Below, in pieces: positions 53,179 through 61,187 of a stretch of DNA of 64,000 nucleotides. The notes beneath the pieces were generated by a model. It made no database searches, had not been told where the DNA came from, and saw only the letters and a list, made by a program, of their open reading frames with translations. Source of the DNA: Pyrococcus kukulkanii (GTDB taxonomy: Archaea > Methanobacteriota_B > Thermococci > Thermococcales > Thermococcaceae); NCBI RefSeq assembly GCF_001577775.1, contig NZ_CP010835.1, forward strand, positions 1,488,001-1,552,000, written 5' to 3'. A program made the translations under genes and the position numbers. Numbering within the stretch: position 1 is the stretch's first letter; every line of letters starts with the position of its first letter.

Positions 53179-53990
53179 ATTCTCACCTCCTCGTCAAACT
53201 CGATAAAGGCCCTTCTGTGGGCCCAGCACTGGATGGTAAGGGCCACTATGTAGCTCGCTGGATGCCTGCTTTCAACCTCAACTTTAACATCCAGCGCGGT
53301 AATTTTCCCTCCCATTCCCATGGGGCCTATCCCCAGGGAGTTTATCTCTCTCAGTAGCTCCTCTTCAAACCTTGCGATCTCTTTGTTGGGATGCCTTTCG
53401 CCGATTTTCCTGAATAGGGCTTTCTTGGCTAGCCTCATGGCTTTTTCAGCTGGGCTCGCTATTCCAATCCCTACTATTATCGGCGGGCAGGGCTTCCCTC
53501 CGCAGGCCTTTACGTGCTCTATCACTTTCCTTTTCACACCCTCGAGGCCTTCCCCTGGGGTCAGGGTAAATAGGGCAGAACAATTCTCACTGCCCCCTCC
53601 CTTCATTAAGATGCTGATTCTCGTTTTATTTCCAGGCTCCAAGTGTATCTCCGGAATGTTTCCTAGAACCTTTCCAGTTAAAACTGAGAGGGCATTAGGC
53701 CTCAGTGGGACTTCCTGGGTTGCCCTGCTTACGGCGTTGATTATTGCTTTCTGGATTTTGTGGATGTTATCGTTAGGCTCAACTTCAACGAAGAATATCG
53801 GCGTCCCCGTGTCTTGGCATACCGGTACTCCCTTCTTTTTGGCTACATTCACTGCCTTTAGAATGAGTTCGAGATTGTACTTTGCTATCTCGCTTTCTTC
53901 CTTTTTATAAGCTTCTTCAAGGGCTTCAACTACATCCTGGGGGATATTTGTTACCGCTAATTTTATCGCCTCAAGTATCTCCTGTTCCAT
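53169..53990 (-). CDS. fumA: Fumarate hydratase class I, alpha subunit
   Basis: A 273-residue iron-sulphur subunit. The three cluster Cys are in VPVCQDTGTPIFF, GGSENCSALF and KACGGKPCPPIIVG. RPNALSVLTGKVLGNIPEIH follows the family pattern. It forms a two-subunit fumarase (or tartrate dehydratase; the two are hard to tell apart). I start at ATG 53990 (after GGTGGC); a TTG four codons upstream is possible. Confidence 0.93.
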   Translation of the reverse strand: MEQEILEAIKLAVTNIPQDVVEALEEAYKKEESEIAKYNLELILKAVNVAKKKGVPVCQDTGTPIFFVEVEPNDNIHKIQKAIINAVSRATQEVPLRPNALSVLTGKVLGNIPEIHLEPGNKTRISILMKGGGSENCSALFTLTPGEGLEGVKRKVIEHVKACGGKPCPPIIVGIGIASPAEKAMRLAKKALFRKIGERHPNKEIARFEEELLREINSLGIGPMGMGGKITALDVKVEVESRHPASYIVALTIQCWAHRRAFIEFDEEVRIWQ

Positions 53991-54500
53991 TTTAGCCACC
54001 AACCAGAAAGGTGGAGAGGTTAGGAGTTTTAGTATTTATGCTTAAGTATATCCATGGTGCTGAGATAACATCGTAGCTCTCAAAAGCCTATTTTTGAAGG
54101 CCTGCTCTTTTAGTGGAGAACACGGGCTTCAGAATTCTAAAGTAGATACTAGAGCACCTCTGAGAGGAAAGAAGAAACGATGCAGTCTTTGATTATTTTA
54201 ACGGAAGAACTTGTTATTTGGTGACATCTCAAAATCAGCTCTTTACTTGGCAGTTTTCTCGGGGATGAACTCTTGGGTTAGGGGAAGCTATAAGGTATAA
54301 GGGTTCACTCAAGCAGGTAAAGCATCTTTTTGGGGCAAAACCTCACTAGGAGGCTTTAACCCCAGGAAAATTGCCAAGAATACACGTGATGTCCCGGAGA
54401 AGGGAGGATATTCAGAGCGTGGTACGTAGGTTTCTTAGGCCTTTCGAAATGGAGTACCACTTTGAGTTCCGGTAAGTTTATAAACTATTTTCGCGATAAT
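53991..54500. other. Gap of about 500 bp without recognised gene
   Basis: No coding frame stands out. Near the right end AAGTTTATAAACTATTTTCG gives a TATA box (54475-54485) for the PadR operon. The rest has no repeats that I can see. A lost gene is possible but no protein fragment could be named. Confidence 0.5.
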
Positions 54501-54532
54501 ACCTCGAGGTCCGATGCATCGAACCTGGAGGT
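54501..54532. promoter_or_regulatory. 32-bp near-perfect palindrome over the PadR ribosome site
   Basis: The two arms ACCTCGAGGTCCGATG and CATCGAACCTGGAGGT match as inverted repeats at 14 of 16 positions, centred on TGCA (54516/54517). It lies about 16 bp downstream of the TATA box and includes the GGAGGTG ribosome site of padR (GTG at 54539). As DNA it is a likely operator for the PadR dimer; as RNA it would fold into a hairpin hiding the ribosome site. Confidence 0.65.
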
Positions 54533-54538
54533 GAATAC

Positions 54539-54871
54539 GTGGAGGCCATTGAAAAGCTGAGGAAGGAACTAAGGGCTGGCTTATACTCCTACCTAGTGCT
54601 CCTCATCTTGGAGAGAGAGGGAGAACTACATGGGTACGGGATAAGGAAGAAGCTTGAAGAACTCACTAATGGAAGGCTCGTCCCCAGTGAGGGAACCCTT
54701 TATGATCTGCTGAAGAGCTTGAAGAAGTACAAGTTGATAGAAGATAGGCTAGTCTTAGTTGGCAAGAAGCCTAGGAGGTATTACAAGCTCACCACCCAGG
54801 GAAAGGAGGTTTTAGAGGAACTTAAGGAGGAAGTTAGGGGAATAATTAAGATTTTGGAGGTGGTAGTTTGA
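54539..54871 (+). CDS. PadR family transcription regulator
   Basis: A 110-residue PadR protein: LYSYLVLLILEREGELHGYG (the L-x-x-L-x-x-x-x-x-G-Y-x-I core), EELTNGRLVPSEGTLYDLLK with the recognition helix, LVLVGKKPRRYYKLTTQGKE as the wing. It is of the short form with one C-terminal helix. It starts at GTG 54539 behind GGAGGTG, inside the palindrome. It likely represses its own operon and responds to a toxic compound. Its last codon overlaps the SdpI-like gene by 4 bp. Confidence 0.92.
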   Translation: MEAIEKLRKELRAGLYSYLVLLILEREGELHGYGIRKKLEELTNGRLVPSEGTLYDLLKSLKKYKLIEDRLVLVGKKPRRYYKLTTQGKEVLEELKEEVRGIIKILEVVV

Positions 54872-55431
54872 TTTGGCTTGGCTTGATGATGCTTATAATT
54901 GGAGTTCTGACTTTAGCGGTGAGGAACAATCAAAACCCATTCATTGGGGTTAGGTTCTCATATACGTACCTTTCCAAGGAGGCTTGGAGGAGAGCAAATA
55001 CAATAGCCGGTATCTTGAGCGTAATCCTGGGAGTTGTGGTTTTGATTCAGTCCTACATCGGGGCCAGTAAGAGCGTTGTATTCTCAACTTTCGCCATTGG
55101 CATGTTCCTCATTGCCATTTCAACGTACTCAATAGCGAGGAAGGCTTATGAGGTAGAGACCATGAAAGAGGAGCCCCAAGGAGAGATAGAAGAAATGTCC
55201 CCAGGATTTCCCAAGGTTATCTACCTCCAGTGGTTCATGATACCCTTAGGCATCGCTATAAAGCTTCCCCTTGAGGATATATTTTTAATTGCCATGGTTC
55301 CAGTGATGTCAACTATCGTTGCTAGGGATCCCCTCCTGCTTAGATTGCCCGGAAAGCTAAGGGATATTAGGATGGCACTCTACGCTGTTACCCTGCTTCA
55401 AGTGGCCTTCCTTATTTACGGAAAGTTTTAA
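54868..55431 (+). CDS. SdpI/DUF1648-like membrane protein
   Basis: A 187-residue membrane protein with five or six helices. After the first helix it has NPFIGVRFSYTYLSKEAWRR (N-x-x-x-G-x-R-x-x-x-T-x-x-x-x-x-x-W), the SdpI hallmark. SdpI gives immunity to the SdpC peptide in Bacillus and controls the PadR-like or ArsR-like repressor there. A start at TTG overlaps the padR stop. So padR-sdpI is a regulator plus immunity-like pair. Confidence 0.8.
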   Translation: MIWLGLMMLIIGVLTLAVRNNQNPFIGVRFSYTYLSKEAWRRANTIAGILSVILGVVVLIQSYIGASKSVVFSTFAIGMFLIAISTYSIARKAYEVETMKEEPQGEIEEMSPGFPKVIYLQWFMIPLGIAIKLPLEDIFLIAMVPVMSTIVARDPLLLRLPGKLRDIRMALYAVTLLQVAFLIYGKF

Positions 55432-55465
55432 TCCTTCCCTTTCCCTATTCTTTTGGTGGTATTTC

Positions 55466-55804
55466 ATGGAGACGATAGAGGGGGTTATTGTAGTCACTAC
55501 CGAAACAATCCCTGGGTACAGAATAGTTGAGGTTAAGGGCATAGCAAGGGGAGGAATCGTTAGGGCCACACACCTTGGAAGGGATATTCTCGCGGTTTTC
55601 AGAAATATAAAGGGCGGGGAGGTTAAGGAGTACACACAGATGATGGCAGAAGCTAGGGAGGAAGCCCTCAGAAGAATGGCCCTGCACGCTAAGCAACTCG
55701 GCGCAAATGCTGTCGTCAACGTGAGGTTCGCAACTTCAAATGTATCTTCCGGAATGGCCGAAGTTTATGCTTATGGCACCGCGGTGGTCATTGAGAGGGA
55801 GTGA
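55466..55804 (+). CDS. YbjQ/UPF0145 family protein
   Basis: A 112-residue protein of the heavy-metal-binding-like UPF0145 family: TTETIPGYRIVEVKGIARGG, REEALRRMALHAKQLGANAV and VVNVRFATSNVSSGMAEVYA. Forms pentameric rings in known structures; function unknown. It starts 35 bp after sdpI with GGTGGTATTTC. Its stop overlaps the next frame start. Confidence 0.88.
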   Translation: METIEGVIVVTTETIPGYRIVEVKGIARGGIVRATHLGRDILAVFRNIKGGEVKEYTQMMAEAREEALRRMALHAKQLGANAVVNVRFATSNVSSGMAEVYAYGTAVVIERE

Positions 55805-55806
55805 GT

Positions 55807-56502
55807 ATGAACCCTGCGTTCTTCATCCTGCTCGGTGGTTTTTTGGCTTGGCTTACCTTGTACCTTTTAGGACTGAGAACGTTCAAAGGAGCAGAATTTA
55901 TACTTGGATTGTTTATCTTCTTCTTCGCTATGCTCCTCCAGGGCCTGGTACAGCAGGGGGCTTTTGTACTTGCAGGCATTAAATCTAATAAGGACATAAT
56001 CGAGAGAGGTCTAATGCTTGTTGCCAGCCTCTGGGTTGGTCTTTCAGCCGGCTTCATACAGGAGGGAGTTAAGTTTGCCTTGGTCAGGGATAAAAGCAAG
56101 AGGCAGGGGGGATTCGTAGGTCTTGGCTTCGGAATAGCTGAGGTATTTGCTGTGATTATTAATATTGCTATCATAAACTTCAAGGGATTAACTCCTGATG
56201 TTCCCTTCCTTATGGGCATGCTAAGCCTAGCTGAGAGGTACTTGGTTGTCCTCTTTCACGTTGCCACAACGATTCTTTTGGCTGGGGCATCGGTAAGAAC
56301 GTTCTTGACCTTAACTGGTATTCACACGGTGGTGGACACTCTCGCAGCGTACTATCAGCTCACTAGACTCGTGGATCCAGTTAAATCCGTGAAGATTCTA
56401 ATTATCACTGAGGCCGTCCTTGGGCTTGTTGTTCTAGTACTTCTAATATACGCCCTGCCCCAGGCCCTTAAAGAGGAAGAAAAAGAGGAGGTGATCTGGT
56501 AG
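55807..56502 (+). CDS. YhfC-like intramembrane protease family protein
   Basis: A 231-residue membrane protein with seven or so helices and the YhfC-type conserved polar set: FIQEGVKFALVRDKS (E...K), VGLGFGIAEVFAVI (G-x-G-x-x-E) and LAERYLVVLFHVATTILL (E-R...F-H). This family is related to the CPBP/glutamic intramembrane proteases. In bacteria such proteins mature peptides or confer bacteriocin immunity. It is the last gene of the operon. GTGAGT overlap with the YbjQ stop; I start at ATG 55807. Confidence 0.75.
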   Translation: MNPAFFILLGGFLAWLTLYLLGLRTFKGAEFILGLFIFFFAMLLQGLVQQGAFVLAGIKSNKDIIERGLMLVASLWVGLSAGFIQEGVKFALVRDKSKRQGGFVGLGFGIAEVFAVIINIAIINFKGLTPDVPFLMGMLSLAERYLVVLFHVATTILLAGASVRTFLTLTGIHTVVDTLAAYYQLTRLVDPVKSVKILIITEAVLGLVVLVLLIYALPQALKEEEKEEVIW

Positions 56503-56829
56503 CTATTTCCTAACAAATATCTCCAGCTTCCCTCCGTAGAACTCCTCCACTTTTACATATTTCCCGCTAGTAAGGATGTTTAAGTAGGTGCTTGGATTTT
56601 TGTGAACTATCACATCGCTTGCTATCTTCTCCTCTATGCTCTTCCGCCTGAGCATCATTTCGACCTCCGCTTTGGGATAATAGAATCCCCGGCATGGTGT
56701 AGAGGTACTTCTCCCTCGCATACTTCAGCACGTGAGAGTCTTGAACCCCGACGGAGTTCCATCTCTCTTTAAGGTCAAAACCCTTCTGAGCAACGGGAAT
56801 TATGAGGAGGGTTGCTAGAGTTGGGGTTC

Positions 56830-56876
56830 CATTTTTCTTTTGAAAGCCTCGCCCTTCCGGGCGGAGAGGATGTCAG
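56830..56876 (-). mobile_element. Relic C: minimal 47-bp IS605-like end pair
   Basis: Read on the reverse strand, CTGACATCCTCTCCGCCCGG and AAGGGCGAGGCTTTCAAAAG followed by AAAAAT: the left and right ends of relics A and B are joined with no interior. It sits inside the glycosyltransferase gene. The sequence can fold through its GCCCGGAAGGGC centre into a hairpin like the ends recognised by TnpA. Confidence 0.6.
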
Positions 56877-57720
56877 AAGCCATGGTTTGACGTTCCTCAT
56901 TCCAACGCGGGCAATCACGATTTCAATTGTCTTTCCAATGAGCTCAATGCCCTCCGCGGCGAGTATTCCAATGACAGGAGAGATCATTATCATAATGAAC
57001 CCTATGAACGACCAGCCGATCAAAAGGTAGCCCTTTTCATCCTGTCTCTGCTTCAGGAATCCAAGAACGGCTAGAACTGGAAGCACGATTCCTATATCAT
57101 TGAGTAGCAACTTCAGAAAGTCTGAAACTGAAACTGGCTTGTCTAGGGTAACGACTCTGTTTGCTATTTTGAACGGTCTAAAGTAGCCTCCATAGTGAAG
57201 ATGTCCCAAGTACAGCCAAGGTAGCAGAACTAGGAAGAAGAGCATGAAACTTATCCGGTATTCCTTCTTTTTCACCCGCCCCCGGTAGTCGGTGAGCCAC
57301 AGGTAGGCCAAGAACACCGGGATTATTGAGAGTCCGGTATACCTTGTCAGTACGGCAAGTCCCGCCGAGATGAACGCCAAATAAATCCTGCGGGGCTCAC
57401 CCCTTTTCCGCCCCGTATATAGGAAGTAGATGGCGAGCGTGTAGAAGAATGTGAACTCACTGTGAACTAATTCCCTACCTCCCATCGTGAGCGCGAGGCC
57501 GTTGAACATGAAGAACAGCGACGCTATAATCCCTTTGATGAAGTCTCCAAACAATTCAAGGGAGAGGAGATACACGAGGGAAGCTGTTAGGGCAAAGAAG
57601 AATGCTGAAACTATCCTCGCAACCTTAAGCTGAGTTAAGGGATCGTGGATGAAGTGGTAGAGGAGGGAGAGTGTGCAGGGATGTAGGGGAGGCCTGTACA
57701 TCATGTAAATACCTTGATAC

Positions 57721-57816
57721 CTGACCTCCTCCCCGCCGAACGGGGAGGGACACGGATGAAACCCACTCCAGGGACTATCTTGAAGCCCTAAAGGACGGGG
57801 CTTTCAAAGAAAAATG
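57721..57816 (+). mobile_element. Relic B: 96-bp IS605-like deletion derivative
   Basis: CTGACCTCCTCCCCGCCGAA at the left, GGGGAGGGACACGGATGAAA in the middle (shared with relic A), and GGACGGGGCTTTCAAAGAAA ending in AATGTA at the right. It interrupts the N-terminal part of the same glycosyltransferase gene as relic C, in the opposite orientation. No coding content. Confidence 0.6.
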
Positions 57817-58048
57817 TAAAGCTCGTTGGATTCTCGACCAAGTTCCTTGCTATGTTTATGTATAAAGCCCCATCATAAGTGAGCGTGTCCCGGGGGGAGT
57901 AGAACGAGTTGCAGGGTGAATGCAAATGCAAAAATTATGATTGGGATTATCTTCATGTTAAACTTCATTTTTAACCCTCCATAGTGTCCTTCTTTACTCA
58001 TCGGAAGGTATTGCTTTGGGCTTTTACGTGTTTTGCCATTCGTCAGTC

Positions 58049-58056
58049 TTATAAAT
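58049..58056 (+). promoter_or_regulatory. TATA box deciding the ATPase start
   Basis: TTATAAAT lies about 27 bp before the ATG at 58079. The longest frame starts at an ATG (58055) that falls in this box, so the message should begin at or near 58079 and be leaderless. This shortens the predicted protein by eight residues. Confidence 0.55.
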
Positions 58057-58078
58057 GATTATCACCATAATTATTCCC

Positions 58079-59332
58079 ATGAGAATAATTCCCAGAAGAA
58101 TAGAAATCTCGAAGCTGAGAACGCCAGGGTGGAAGATGCTCTATGGAAGAAGGAAGACAGGGAAGACTTTTTTAGTTGAGCATTTCCTTCAATATGATGA
58201 GTTTTTCTTCGTCGGTAGGGATGGGACTGTATACGATAGAAACAGAAATGGAAAAATGAGTTACAGGGAGTTCTTTGCTATTTTTCCAAGATTGCTTAAT
58301 GGTGTAGTTGTAGTTGATGAATTTCACAGATTGCCAGGGGAGTTCTTGGATTTACTTCACATGAACTCGGGGAAGGGAGAACTTATCCTTATAACCTCCA
58401 CACTCTGGCTTGCTAAAAAGATCCTATTGGGGAAGGGAAGTCCCCTTCTTGGGATCGTAAGACCGATAAGGATAAGTTTAATTGACGAGAGGGACATCTT
58501 GACAGGCCTTTCCAAGGATCTCTCCGGGAAGGAACTTATCGAAGCATCAACCTACCTGCGCGAGCCCCTTTTAATCCCATACTACACTCCGCCAGTGAGG
58601 AAATTTCTCTCTAACTTCCTTCATGATTCGTCCCTTATGATAAAGGAGCTCATTGGAGAGATATTCACGGAAGAAGAGAAGAGACTGACTTTGGTGTATG
58701 AGGGGATATTAAAAGGCATATCAAATGGAAAAACAACAAGTACCGAGCTTTCATCTTATCTATTCTCACTTGGCCTAATAGAGAAGGATAATCCTGGGAT
58801 CTTGCAGAAGTATCTTGGGATACTAACTGAAATGGGGATCTTAAGGAAAGTCGAAGTGATAGGTAAAAGGAGAAAGAAGTTCCACTACTACCATGTTTCG
58901 CCTCTTTTTGATCTCCACTACTACTTGGAGGCCAAGTATGCCTATACAGAGCTAGATATTCCTGAAGAATATATAAGAAAAGTCGTTGAGGAAAAATTGC
59001 CCCTTCACGTTGAGGACTTCATAGCGGAGCTGTTTTCAAAGCTTTATGGGATGAAAAGACTCTACATAGAACTTCCCAATCTTCAGCTTGACGTTGCCCT
59101 GGGATCCTTTAAGAGAATTGAGATGGTTGGTGAGGTTAAGTGGAAAGAGTTCGTCGGGAGGGATGAGATCAGGAAAATAGAGGAGAAGTTAAGTCGAATT
59201 GACGCTAGGAGGTTTTTAGTAGTTCCAAGTTTAGATTCGTTGGAGAAAGAGCCGGAGGGGGTTGAGGTTTTAACCCCTGAGGATATACTCAGGATGGTGA
59301 TCGAAGATGAAGGTTCTCGTTACGGGCTTTGA
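58079..59332 (+). CDS. COG1672 archaeal ATPase, divergent copy
   Basis: A 417-residue ATPase related to the other three. N terminus MRIIPRRIEISKLRTPGWKM, Walker A LYGRRKTGKTFLVEHFL, Walker B GVVVVDEFHRLP. The sensor region is ITSTLWLAKKILLGKGSPLL. The C-terminal nuclease-like site is LQLDVALGSFKRIEMVGEVK (D...E-V-K-W-K), with the GRWWHK signature missing. It belongs to a different branch than the DUF234 copies. The end overlaps the pcp gene by 26 bp, which may couple them. Function unknown. Confidence 0.82.
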   Translation: MRIIPRRIEISKLRTPGWKMLYGRRKTGKTFLVEHFLQYDEFFFVGRDGTVYDRNRNGKMSYREFFAIFPRLLNGVVVVDEFHRLPGEFLDLLHMNSGKGELILITSTLWLAKKILLGKGSPLLGIVRPIRISLIDERDILTGLSKDLSGKELIEASTYLREPLLIPYYTPPVRKFLSNFLHDSSLMIKELIGEIFTEEEKRLTLVYEGILKGISNGKTTSTELSSYLFSLGLIEKDNPGILQKYLGILTEMGILRKVEVIGKRRKKFHYYHVSPLFDLHYYLEAKYAYTELDIPEEYIRKVVEEKLPLHVEDFIAELFSKLYGMKRLYIELPNLQLDVALGSFKRIEMVGEVKWKEFVGRDEIRKIEEKLSRIDARRFLVVPSLDSLEKEPEGVEVLTPEDILRMVIEDEGSRYGL

Positions 59333-59903
59333 GCCCTTTGGGAATGAGAAAATTAATCCCTCATGGGAGGCAGTGAAGTTGCTCCCGGATGAGATAGAAG
59401 GGGCTACCGTGGTAAAGAAGCTCCTCCCCGTTACATTTAACGGAGTCCGCAGAATTCTGCCGGAGCTGATACTGAAGGAGAAGCCCGACGTTGTTATCTC
59501 CACGGGGCTCGCCGGAGGAAGGCCAACGATAACAGTTGAAAGGGTTGCGATTAACATTATGGACTCGACGATGCCAGATAACGAGGGGTACAAGCCGGAA
59601 GATGAGCCGATATTTGAGGATGCTCCTACAGCTTACTTCTCGACTCTGCCGATAAAGAAGATAGTTAGGGCGTTAAGGGAGAACGGAATTCCTGCCTTGG
59701 TATCTAATACCGCTGGAACCTACGTCTGCAACACGGCAATGTTCACGGCTCTCCATACAATAGCGAAGCACAAGCTTAATGCCAAAGCCGGTTTCATTCA
59801 CGTTCCCTACAGCCACGAGCAGGCCCTAGATAAGCCCAGGCCTTCAATGGCCCTCGAGACAATAGCGAGGGCTATTGAGATAGCTATAAGGGTTAGCCTT
59901 TGA
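59307..59903 (+). CDS. pcp: Pyrrolidone-carboxylate peptidase
   Basis: A 198-residue C15 cysteine peptidase with E79 (TITVERVAIN), C141 (SNTAGTYVCNTAMF) and H165 (GFIHVPYSHEQ) forming the triad. It removes N-terminal pyroglutamate from peptides in the cytoplasm; the length is near that of the P. furiosus enzyme. GGTGATCGAAG precedes the ATG within the end of the ATPase gene. Confidence 0.95.
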   Translation: MKVLVTGFEPFGNEKINPSWEAVKLLPDEIEGATVVKKLLPVTFNGVRRILPELILKEKPDVVISTGLAGGRPTITVERVAINIMDSTMPDNEGYKPEDEPIFEDAPTAYFSTLPIKKIVRALRENGIPALVSNTAGTYVCNTAMFTALHTIAKHKLNAKAGFIHVPYSHEQALDKPRPSMALETIARAIEIAIRVSL

Positions 59904-59913
59904 TTTGAACAAA

Positions 59914-60111
59914 CTATCCCCCTGCTCTAGCAAGCTTCAACCTATCCAAAAATTTTCTTACTTCTTCACTGCTCCCTTTTATTAGAATGACGTTTAATGG
60001 TATTTTGCCCTCCCTTCTTCCTACCAGAACAATCTCAACATTTGCTCCGACCTTGTCCTTTATCTCCTCAAGCTCCTCTATGGAAAGAACTGTTTCGATG
60101 ATCCTCTCCAT
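59914..60111 (-). CDS. Small protein downstream of the tRNA thiolase
   Basis: A 65-residue protein, MERIIETVLSIEELEEIKDK and VEIVLVGRREGKIPLNVILI, a beta-alpha-beta pattern. No match that I recognise. It starts inside the end of the TtuA-like gene (44-bp overlap), so it may be co-translated. An in-frame GTG is three codons upstream of the chosen ATG. Confidence 0.6.
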   Translation of the reverse strand: MERIIETVLSIEELEEIKDKVGANVEIVLVGRREGKIPLNVILIKGSSEEVRKFLDRLKLARAGG

Positions 60112-61075
60112 TTTTATCACTCAGGCTGAACTTAAGCTTGGCCCTCTCGTGAACCTGCAACCTGAACTGGCAGGCCTTACATATTTCTCCGCTTGTCGGC
60201 TGTCCGCAGAGCTTACAGCGGTTCAACTTTACCTCTTTTGCATAGGTCTTTGCCAGGAGAGGGAATATCTTGTCGTAGCTCCTCAACAGCTGATACTTTG
60301 TTCCCGGATGCTTCTCCTCCATCTCATTAAGCCAGTCCCTTATCTCAGCCCTAAAGGCTTCAACTGCATATGGACACTCGCTGAGATCAACCTCAATGTT
60401 GTTCAAAACGGCATAGAGCACTATCTCCTTTTCTGGCACTTCCCTTAGGGGCTTTATCCTGGGGACTAAGCCTTCATGGATCACCTCGTAGTACGGTCCA
60501 GTCCTTCCGAGCCTCGCAACGTCTCCTCTCATTAAATTCATTAGGAAAACCTGAACCTCATCGTCAAGGTTCAATCCTAAGGCGAGCTTGTCCACTTTGA
60601 GCTCTTCTGCGGCCTTGTTTAGAAGCCATCTCCTCCAGACGCCACAGTATGAGCATGCCCCTAACCTTTCTCCTCTCGCTCCCATTATTTCCACGGTTTC
60701 GTCAAGGGTAAAGCCTATGTAGTCCTTGAACCTGTATATGTGGTGCTCAATGCCCAAAAGCTCGGCATTTTTCTTTGCAACTTCAACGCTCTTGTCCCTG
60801 TACCCTTTTATCCCTTCATCTATCGTTATTGCAACTATCTCAAAGGGGAACTTCTTTCTAAGTTTAGCCAATAGATGGAGGAGGACTACGCTGTCTTTGC
60901 CCCCGCTCACTGCAACTCCAATCCTCTCTCCCCTCTTGATCATCCTGTACTTCCTGATCGTCCTCTTTACTTTACCTTCGACTAGCTCGTTGAAGTGCTT
61001 GTGGCAGTAATACCTTCCCTCGTACCTCGCGAAGTATACTGCCTCCCTGCCGCACCTTGAGCATTTCATGGCCAT
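60068..61075 (-). CDS. ttuA: tRNA 2-thiouridine synthetase, TtuA/Ncs6 type
   Basis: A 335-residue enzyme. N-terminal zinc site CSRCGREAVYFARYEGRYYC, PP-loop VAVSGGKDSVVLLHLLAKL, catalytic Cys in GACSYCGVWRRWLLN and in DLSECPYAVEAFR, C-terminal zinc site CKLCGQPTSGEICKACQFRL. It makes 2-thioU at position 54 of tRNA (TtuA) or 34 (Ncs6), using a ubiquitin-like sulphur carrier. A TTTAAAAG box about 26 bp upstream suggests a leaderless message. The last residues (GEDHRNSSFHRGA) look unlike the family and overlap the next gene by 44 bp; a late frameshift is possible. Confidence 0.92.
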   Translation of the reverse strand: MAMKCSRCGREAVYFARYEGRYYCHKHFNELVEGKVKRTIRKYRMIKRGERIGVAVSGGKDSVVLLHLLAKLRKKFPFEIVAITIDEGIKGYRDKSVEVAKKNAELLGIEHHIYRFKDYIGFTLDETVEIMGARGERLGACSYCGVWRRWLLNKAAEELKVDKLALGLNLDDEVQVFLMNLMRGDVARLGRTGPYYEVIHEGLVPRIKPLREVPEKEIVLYAVLNNIEVDLSECPYAVEAFRAEIRDWLNEMEEKHPGTKYQLLRSYDKIFPLLAKTYAKEVKLNRCKLCGQPTSGEICKACQFRLQVHERAKLKFSLSDKNGEDHRNSSFHRGA

Positions 61076-61187
61076 GAAGGAGGAGAGAAGGGTTGGCTTT
61101 TAAACTTAAGGTCAGCCCATGCGAGTGTCATCACAGCTCGGCCGAAATCTCCGTCATCATCCCTTGCTTCCTGAGTCTTGCAGTTTG

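Larger units (their letters stand above)
56503..57968 (-). pseudogene. Membrane glycosyltransferase (PMT/ArnT-like) interrupted by two IS605-like relics
   Basis: Pieces on the reverse strand form one GT-C-type membrane transferase: start MKFNMKIIPIIIFAFAFTLQ, then (after a shift in a C-run near 57893) DTLTYDGALYINIARNLVEN, which is the catalytic-Asp loop, then relic B, then GIYMMYRPPLHPCTLSLLYH and about eight helices to VGMRNVKPWL, then relic C, then LATLLIIPVAQKGFDLKERW and KYAREKYLYTMPG, another shift, and EVEMMLRRKSIEEKIASDVI to a stop at 56503. Dolichol-linked sugar transfer is the likely ancestral role. It is inactive as it stands, although the parts are well preserved, so the damage is recent. 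Confidence 0.8.

Noticed and set aside
53320-53910. A 196-codon forward frame
   Set aside because: It is antisense to the fumarase alpha gene, whose motifs are unambiguous.
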